From contig DFFS01000007.1 of NCBI GenBank assembly GCA_002371075.1, forward strand, positions 1 to 18,239: a stretch of 18,239 nucleotides of DNA, given 5' to 3'. Of the stretch, positions 13,951-18,239 are shown in pieces. Numbering within the stretch: position 1 is the first letter of the stretch; every line of letters begins with the position of its first letter. The notes beneath the pieces are model-generated. The model had not been told where the DNA came from and did not search any database. It saw nothing but the letters and a program-made list of their open reading frames with translations. The translations under genes were made by a program, and so were the position numbers. This stretch comes from Christensenella sp. UBA3770. GTDB lineage: Bacteria; Bacillota; Clostridia; Christensenellales; CAG-1252.

Positions 13951-15333
13951 ATGAAAAGGACTTTTATCAAAGACTTATTTGTAAGCGCCCCTGCGGACGG
14001 CAGCGAGATCGCCGTTTGCGGCTGGATCAAAACCATTCGTAACGACAAGTTTATCGAGCTCTCGGACGGCACCTGCTTCGGCAAGCTCCAAGTGGTTGCC
14101 GAAAAGGAGAATTTGGACAATTTTGACGAAGTCGTCCGACAAAACGTGGGCGCGGCGGTCCGCGTGAAGGGCAAGTTTGTCCTGACGCCGGAAGCCAAGC
14201 AGCCCTTTGAGCTTTTGGCGACGTCCGTCTACGTCGAGGGCGCTTCCACGCCCGACTTCCCCATTCAAAAGAAAGCGGCTTCGTTGGAGTTTTTGCGTGA
14301 GCAGGCATATCTGCGCCCCCGCACAAACACCTTTAACGCGGTTTTCCGCATCAGGAGCGTGTTGGCGCAGGCGATCCACCGCTATTTTGCCGACCACAAC
14401 TTCATCTACGTGCACACCCCGATCGTCACCGCAAGCGACTGCGAAGGCGCGGGCGAGATGTTTCAGATCACCACGCTGGACATGGTCAACCCTCCCCTTT
14501 TGGAAAACGGCGACATCGATTACTCCAAGGACTTCTTTGGCAAAAAGGCAAACCTTACCGTCAGCGGTCAGCTCAACGTGGAAACCTTCTGCATGGCTTT
14601 CAGCAACGTCTATACCTTTGGTCCCACCTTCCGCGCGGAAAACAGCAACACCAGCCGTCACGCCGCGGAGTTTTGGATGATCGAGCCGGAGATCGCTTTT
14701 GCCGACCTCAAAGACAACATGGCGCTTGTGGAAGATCTTTTGAAGTTCTGCGTCCGCTACACGATGGAAAGGTGCCCGCAGGACATCGAGTTTTTGAACA
14801 AATTTGTGGATAAGGACCTTGTCAACCGTCTGAACAAGATGCTTGACTTGAAGTTTAAAGAGGTTAAGTACACCGACGCGATCGAGATCTTGCAAAATTG
14901 CGGCGAAAAGTTTGATTATCCCGTCTATTGGGGGTGCGATCTGCAATCGGAGCACGAAAGATATCTTACCGAAAAGCACTTTAAGCGCCCGATCTTCCTC
15001 ACCGACTATCCCAAGGACATCAAGGCGTTTTATATGCGCATGAACGACGACGGCAAGACGGTGGCGGCAATGGACCTGCTTGTCCCCGGCATCGGCGAGC
15101 TTGTCGGCGGCAGCCAAAGGGAAGAGCGTTTGGACATGCTTGACAAGCGCATGGCGGAGCTTGGACTCAAGCAGGAGGACTACTGGTGGTACAGAAACCT
15201 TAGGATCTACGGCGGCACCAAGCACAGCGGCTTCGGCATCGGGTTTGAACGTCTTGTGATGTACGTGACCGGCATCGCAAATATTCGCGACGTGTTGCCC
15301 TTCCCGAGGACGGTCAAAAACGCCGAATTCTAA
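13951..15333 (+). CDS. asnS: Asparagine--tRNA ligase
   Basis: This 460-residue class II aminoacyl-tRNA synthetase has an N-terminal OB-fold anticodon-binding domain (about 15-110, VCGWIKTIRNDKFIELSDG). Its catalytic domain has motif 2 (TFRAENSNTSRH...FWMIEPE, R228) and motif 3 (GFGIGFERL, 427-435, R434). The spacing and the GQLNVETF and EFWMIEPE segments match AsnRS, not AspRS or LysRS. It charges tRNA(Asn) with asparagine in the cytoplasm. AAGGAG lies seven nt before the ATG. It has its own promoter and ends before a bidirectional terminator. Confidence 0.97.
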   Translation: MKRTFIKDLFVSAPADGSEIAVCGWIKTIRNDKFIELSDGTCFGKLQVVAEKENLDNFDEVVRQNVGAAVRVKGKFVLTPEAKQPFELLATSVYVEGASTPDFPIQKKAASLEFLREQAYLRPRTNTFNAVFRIRSVLAQAIHRYFADHNFIYVHTPIVTASDCEGAGEMFQITTLDMVNPPLLENGDIDYSKDFFGKKANLTVSGQLNVETFCMAFSNVYTFGPTFRAENSNTSRHAAEFWMIEPEIAFADLKDNMALVEDLLKFCVRYTMERCPQDIEFLNKFVDKDLVNRLNKMLDLKFKEVKYTDAIEILQNCGEKFDYPVYWGCDLQSEHERYLTEKHFKRPIFLTDYPKDIKAFYMRMNDDGKTVAAMDLLVPGIGELVGGSQREERLDMLDKRMAELGLKQEDYWWYRNLRIYGGTKHSGFGIGFERLVMYVTGIANIRDVLPFPRTVKNAEF

Positions 15334-15351
15334 AGAAGCGCGCATCGCAGC

Positions 15352-15392
15352 GTGAAAGTTTTGCGCAAAGCGCAGTTGCGGACAGTCTGCGA
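15352..15392. repeat. Two further 3-nt-loop hairpins, possible degenerate array units
   Basis: After the asnS stop, TGCGC-AAA-GCGCA (15362-15374) is followed one base later by TTGCGGA-CAG-TCTGCGA (15376-15392, with wobble pairs). GTGAAAGTT (15352-15360) before them resembles the complement of the array linker at 15451-15574 with one extra A. They share the architecture of that array but lie on the other side of the terminator. Confidence 0.45.
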
Positions 15393-15408
15393 CGCAGTAT
15401 AATTAAAA

Positions 15409-15440
15409 AAGGGACGAAGGTTTCTTCGTTCCTATTTTTA
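15409..15440. terminator. Bidirectional intrinsic terminator between asnS and nrdG
   Basis: A 9-bp stem with one wobble pair (15411-15419 with 15424-15432, loop GTTT) is followed by TATTTTTA on the plus strand and by TTTTTT on the minus strand. It can end asnS and the leftward nrdG transcript. The hairpin array lies on the nrdG side. Confidence 0.88.
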
Positions 15441-15450
15441 TATTATCCTT

Positions 15451-15574
15451 AACTTCTCGCAAAGCGAGAAACTTCACTACGAACGAAGTGAGTAACTTCA
15501 CTGTGCGCCAACGGCGCACAACTTCACTGACGAAGTCAACTTCACTTTGATTGCTCTGCAATCAAAACTTCACT
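15451..15574 (-). repeat. Array of distinct stem-loops punctuated by an invariant 9-bp linker
   Basis: On the plus strand AACTTCACT occurs five times exactly (15470, 15494, 15520, 15538, 15566), with a partial copy at 15451. Between copies lie palindromes whose arms all differ. They are TTCTCGC-AAA-GCGAGAA (15454-15470), an imperfect one (15471-15493), GTGCGCC-AAC-GGCGCAC (15503-15519), GAC-GAA-GTC (15529-15537) and TTGATTGC-TCT-GCAATCAA (15547-15565). Four have 3-nt loops. The array starts 4 nt beyond the nrdG stop and ends about 10 nt before the terminator, so it should be transcribed as the 3' UTR of nrdG, where the linker reads AGTGAAGTT. I know no named family that it matches. Confidence 0.9.
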
Positions 15575-15578
15575 CTTC

Positions 15579-16274
15579 TTAATAGCCTCGCAAGCCGACA
15601 CTCCCGACAAAGGGTGCAACGATTGCGGCAAACCTTTCCGCTTCCTCCTTGGGGAGTTCGTGCAGCAATCCTTGCGTCAGGTTGTTTTCGCCGTCTTTGA
15701 ACTTTTGGATGAAAAAGCGTTTGGCGCCTTTGACGATCTCCGCAATTTTGGCATAATTCTTTTCGGAATGGAATTCCTGTATTGCGGTGGTGCGGAACTC
15801 ATAATCGGAGGCAAAGGATTTTAAAACATCTATGCTCTCCTTAACTTTTTCAAGCAGGCGGGGGTTGCTGACGCCCGTCACGTCCTCGTAACCGCCGTCA
15901 AAATCCGACTTTATATCCATTGCGACATAGTCAAGAAGCCCCTCTGTCAAAAGCTCTTTCAACACGGCGGGGGCGGTTCCGTTTGTGTCAAGTTTTACGC
16001 GGTAACCGAGGTCGCGCACCTTTTGGATAAACCCTTTGAGATCCTTTTGAAGCGTGGGTTCGCCGCCCGTGATGCACACGGCGTCCACAAGCCCTTTTCG
16101 CTTGGTCAGATAGTCAAAAACGTCCTCCTCGGGGATCTCAATGGCGTCGCCCGTAACGAGGCTGGCGTTGTGACAAAACGGACAAAGAAAGTTGCACCCT
16201 TTTGTGAAGACGGTGCAAGCGATGTAGCCGTCGTAATCCACCATAGAAAACTTTTCCATTCCGCAAATGATCAT
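15579..16274 (-). CDS. nrdG: Anaerobic ribonucleoside-triphosphate reductase activating protein (radical SAM)
   Basis: This 231-residue protein is the radical-SAM activase of class III ribonucleotide reductase. C27-x3-C31-x2-C34 (GCNFLCPFCHN) binds the 4Fe-4S cluster and TGGEPT (69-74) contacts SAM. It uses SAM and one electron to abstract hydrogen from the NrdD glycine. The start at 16274 is supported by AAGGAG; upstream codons in the frame run through the terminator. It follows nrdD and the reductase gene, but is separated from them by an intrinsic terminator only 25 bp before its ATG. Other glycyl-radical activases share this fold; the operon makes NrdG by far the best call. Confidence 0.92.
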   Translation of the reverse strand: MIICGMEKFSMVDYDGYIACTVFTKGCNFLCPFCHNASLVTGDAIEIPEEDVFDYLTKRKGLVDAVCITGGEPTLQKDLKGFIQKVRDLGYRVKLDTNGTAPAVLKELLTEGLLDYVAMDIKSDFDGGYEDVTGVSNPRLLEKVKESIDVLKSFASDYEFRTTAIQEFHSEKNYAKIAEIVKGAKRFFIQKFKDGENNLTQGLLHELPKEEAERFAAIVAPFVGSVGLRGY

Positions 16275-16298
16275 GTTGTGCTCCTTGGGTCTTCCCCT

Positions 16299-16322
16299 AA
16301 AAAAAGGGGCGCGTGCGCCCCC
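16299..16322 (-). terminator. Intrinsic terminator/attenuator inside the nrdD-trxB-nrdG operon
   Basis: On the minus strand a 6-bp all-GC stem (16321-16316 with 16311-16306) is followed by seven T residues (16305-16299). It lies between the trxB stop (16337) and the nrdG ATG (16274). There is no room for a promoter after it, so nrdG probably depends on readthrough. Confidence 0.85.
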
Positions 16323-16336
16323 TCTTTTTCGTTTGC

Positions 16337-17257
16337 TTACTTTAACGCATCGATGTAGCTTGCCGCCGCAATTGCCGCCACAGAGCCGTCCGCGCACGCC
16401 GTGGTGACCTGACGGATCCTTTTGCTGCGACAATCCCCCGCGACAAACAGCCCCGCCGTCTTGGTTGCGGTGTCTTCGCCTGCGAGGACGTAGCCGCCTT
16501 TGTCAAGGTCGACCAGTGCTTTGATCGCGTCGTTGTTGGGCACCTGCCCGACGGCAATAAAGCAACCTTTTACTTCGTAAACACGCTCCGAGCCGTCCTT
16601 GGTGTTTTGGAACACAAGTCCCTTAAGACTCCCTTGATCGTCCGTCAAAAAGCGCTGCAAAGAGAGGTTGTGCTCATAGCTGACGTTCTCGCGCGCAAGC
16701 ACCTGCTCCACCATCGCCTTCTCACCGAAGAAGCGGTCAAACAGCGTGCAAATGTACACGTGACGGCAGCAGTTGGAAAGGAACATCGTGTAGCTGAGCG
16801 CCGTGTTGGCGTCGCCGATCATCACAACGTCCTCGCCGGTGAAGAAAGCGCCGTCGCAAAGCGCGCAATAGGATACGCCCTTGCCGATCAGTTCCTCCTC
16901 CCCTTCGACGCCGATGTGACGATGCTTTGCGCCCGTCGCCCAAATGACGGCTTTCGCCTCGTAGTCGTTGTACTCGCACTTGACGAGGAAATCCCCTTCG
17001 CCGCGCTTGACGACTTCCACAACGCGATCCAGCTCCAGCTCCGCGCCGAGCTCAGTCATTTGCTCAAACATCTTGTCCGCAAGATCACTGCCGCTGGAAG
17101 CCTTTACCGTAGGAAAGTTTTCGATACGGGGAGAGTTGGACATCTGTCCTCCGATGGTCTCCCCCTCCAAAACGGTTACCGTCTTGCCGGAGCGAAGCGC
17201 GTACACTGCCGCGCTCATTCCCGCAGGGCCTGCGCCCACAATGATGACGTCTGTCAT
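16337..17257 (-). CDS. Thioredoxin-reductase-like flavoprotein lacking canonical NADPH motifs
   Basis: This 306-residue protein has the length and layout of low-molecular-weight thioredoxin reductase. It has FAD-binding GAGPAG (8-13), redox-active C131-A-L-C134, and a C-terminal FAD motif GLFVAGDCR with RQVTTACADG. The pyridine-nucleotide domain is altered. The usual GGG(D/N)SA reads GDANTA (148-153), and the HRRDxxR motif that holds the 2'-phosphate of NADPH is replaced by CTLFDRFFG (170-178). Ferredoxin-linked thioredoxin reductases of clostridia lack these motifs in the same way, so the electron donor may not be NADPH. The gene starts 1 nt after the nrdD stop. The likely target is the CPNC domain at the end of NrdD. 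Confidence 0.88.
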   Translation of the reverse strand: MTDVIIVGAGPAGMSAAVYALRSGKTVTVLEGETIGGQMSNSPRIENFPTVKASSGSDLADKMFEQMTELGAELELDRVVEVVKRGEGDFLVKCEYNDYEAKAVIWATGAKHRHIGVEGEEELIGKGVSYCALCDGAFFTGEDVVMIGDANTALSYTMFLSNCCRHVYICTLFDRFFGEKAMVEQVLARENVSYEHNLSLQRFLTDDQGSLKGLVFQNTKDGSERVYEVKGCFIAVGQVPNNDAIKALVDLDKGGYVLAGEDTATKTAGLFVAGDCRSKRIRQVTTACADGSVAAIAAASYIDALK

Positions 17258-17258
17258 A

Positions 17259-18239
17259 TTACTTTCTCACGCCTTCGATAAAGCCCTTGATCTCGCTGGC
17301 GTTCTCGTAACGATCGTAGCCGCCGTTTGCGTTGGGAACAAGCAGTGTGGGAGCCTTGCGGATGCCCATCTTGACGGTCTGATCCTTGTTGTCTTCCGCG
17401 TCGATCGGGGTGTAGCCGATGCCCGCTTTGTCAAGCATCATTTTGCTCATCTTGCAGTTGGGGCAAGTCTTGGTGGTAAAGAGGAGCATGCCCTCCTGCG
17501 CCGCCTGTTGCGCCTTTGCGGCAACGACGCCTTCCGCTTTTCCCGCCTTGTCCCCGCCCTTAAAGACGGAGTGCGCGATGTCGTAGGTCTTGCGCATCTT
17601 AAACTCTTCGCTCTTGCCGTCGTTCCAGTTTGCGATCGGGCGATAGTAGCCGGTGATACGGCTGTAAACTTCCGTCGTCCTGCCGCAGATCGGGCACTTT
17701 CTCTGATCGCCGGCGAGGTAGCCGTGATCGGCGCAGATCGAATACGTCGGGCTCATCGTGTAGTACGGGAGCTTGTAGTTCTCCGCGATCTTTCTGACAA
17801 GGTTTGCCGCCGCCTGCCAGTTGTCAAGCTTCTGACCGAGGAAGGCGTGGAAAACGGTGCCGGACGTGTAAAGGGTTTGCAGATCGTCCTGAATGTCCAA
17901 AGCGTCAAAGATATCCGACGTGAAGCTCACGGGGAGGTGCGAGCTGTTGGTGTAGTACGGCGTCGCGTCGCCCTCGGTGGCGGTGATGATGTCGGGATAT
18001 CTCTTTCTGTCGTGCTTGGCAAGCCTGTAAGCGGTAGATTCCGCAGGCGTGGCTTCGAGGTTGTAGAGGTCACCGTACATCTCCTGATAGTCGGAGAGCT
18101 TTTCACGCATGAAGTTCAAGGTCTTCTTGGTGAACTCCTGCGCCTCTTTGTTGGTGAGGTCCTTGCGGATCCAATTTGCGTTGAGGCAAGCCTCGTTCAT
18201 ACCCACAAGACCGATCGTGGAGAAGTGGTTGTTGAAGGT
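17259..18239 (-). CDS. nrdD: Class III ribonucleoside-triphosphate reductase with a C-terminal glutaredoxin-like domain (partial)
   Basis: The open frame enters from the right edge and its first visible residues include NHFSTIGLVGMNEAC, a conserved NrdD segment. The visible 326 residues hold the C-terminal half: a zinc-site region (ICADHGYL...RKCPICG), then the glycyl-radical loop YSRITGYYRP with the radical glycine codon at 17649-17651. Beyond the normal NrdD end is an extra domain of about 75 residues (about 17262-17490). It has a CPNC dithiol (cysteine codons at 17463-17465 and 17454-17456) and cis-proline-like APTLLV, a thioredoxin/glutaredoxin fold of the NrdH type. The enzyme reduces ribonucleotides anaerobically. 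The fused dithiol and adjacent reductase suggest a thiol-dependent and not formate-dependent subclass. The active-site cysteines lie outside the window. Confidence 0.95.
   Translation of the reverse strand, partial: TFNNHFSTIGLVGMNEACLNANWIRKDLTNKEAQEFTKKTLNFMREKLSDYQEMYGDLYNLEATPAESTAYRLAKHDRKRYPDIITATEGDATPYYTNSSHLPVSFTSDIFDALDIQDDLQTLYTSGTVFHAFLGQKLDNWQAAANLVRKIAENYKLPYYTMSPTYSICADHGYLAGDQRKCPICGRTTEVYSRITGYYRPIANWNDGKSEEFKMRKTYDIAHSVFKGGDKAGKAEGVVAAKAQQAAQEGMLLFTTKTCPNCKMSKMMLDKAGIGYTPIDAEDNKDQTVKMGIRKAPTLLVPNANGGYDRYENASEIKGFIEGVRK

Noticed and set aside
13975..15345. 456-codon minus-strand frame opposite asnS
   Set aside because: Antisense to a complete asparaginyl-tRNA synthetase; no initiation signals or recognisable domain.
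15451..15574. CRISPR array
   Set aside because: The constant part is only 9 bp and the variable parts are palindromes of 9-23 bp, unlike CRISPR repeats and spacers; no cas gene is present.
15451..15574. REP/BIME element or integron attC site
   Set aside because: REP families conserve the hairpin sequence and carry a GTAG-type mark, and attC sites have defined R boxes; here the arms differ in every unit and no such boxes are seen.

Overview
The window looks like chromosomal DNA of an anaerobic, moderately GC-rich Bacillota, probably an uncultured gut Clostridia. The evidence is a class III (oxygen-sensitive) ribonucleotide reductase, strong AGGAGG-type ribosome binding sites, a lysine riboswitch, sigma-A-like promoters with 17-bp spacers, and a methyltransferase/rsmI pair in the order found in Bacillota. 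I see no rRNA, tRNA, CRISPR, transposase or phage gene. The assignment rests on gene content and recognisable protein motifs only.

Layout. (1) 1-2289, minus strand: a carbohydrate cluster of a GH130 phosphorylase/hydrolase, a sugar-phosphate isomerase/epimerase-like TIM barrel and a Gfo/Idh/MocA oxidoreductase that runs off the left edge. It diverges from an AraC-type regulator (2395-3138). The two directions share one palindromic -10 region. (2) 3160-6968, plus strand: an MMPL/RND-type exporter joined in frame to a TrmN6-like tRNA methyltransferase, then rsmI, ending at a bidirectional terminator. (3) 7049-9102, minus strand: an NhaC-superfamily transporter under a complete lysine riboswitch with a readable terminator/antiterminator switch, so probably a lysine transporter (LysW type). 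(4) 9161-9951, plus strand: a birA ligase whose promoter places the transcription start on the ATG (leaderless). (5) 9925-11486, minus strand: a large low-complexity lipoprotein. (6) 11560-13870, plus strand: a DUF1538 duplicated membrane protein followed by two PII-like proteins, probably a transporter with its own signalling proteins. (7) 13882-15333, plus strand: asnS. (8) 15334-15578: a non-coding stretch with a bidirectional terminator and an unusual array of stem-loops with 3-nt loops, separated by an invariant 9-bp linker. (9) 15579-18239, minus strand: nrdD (partial, with a fused glutaredoxin-like domain), a thioredoxin-reductase-like flavoprotein, an intrinsic terminator, then nrdG.

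How it fits together. The nrdD-trxB-nrdG set reads as a self-contained anaerobic dNTP module. NrdG makes the glycyl radical, and the reductase-like flavoprotein may feed electrons through the fused CPNC domain to NrdD. The flavoprotein lacks the usual NADPH-binding motifs, which suggests another electron donor such as ferredoxin. The most novel-looking item is the AACTTCACT-punctuated hairpin array in the predicted 3' UTR of nrdG. Next are the MMPL-methyltransferase fusion and the redox wiring of the RNR operon.
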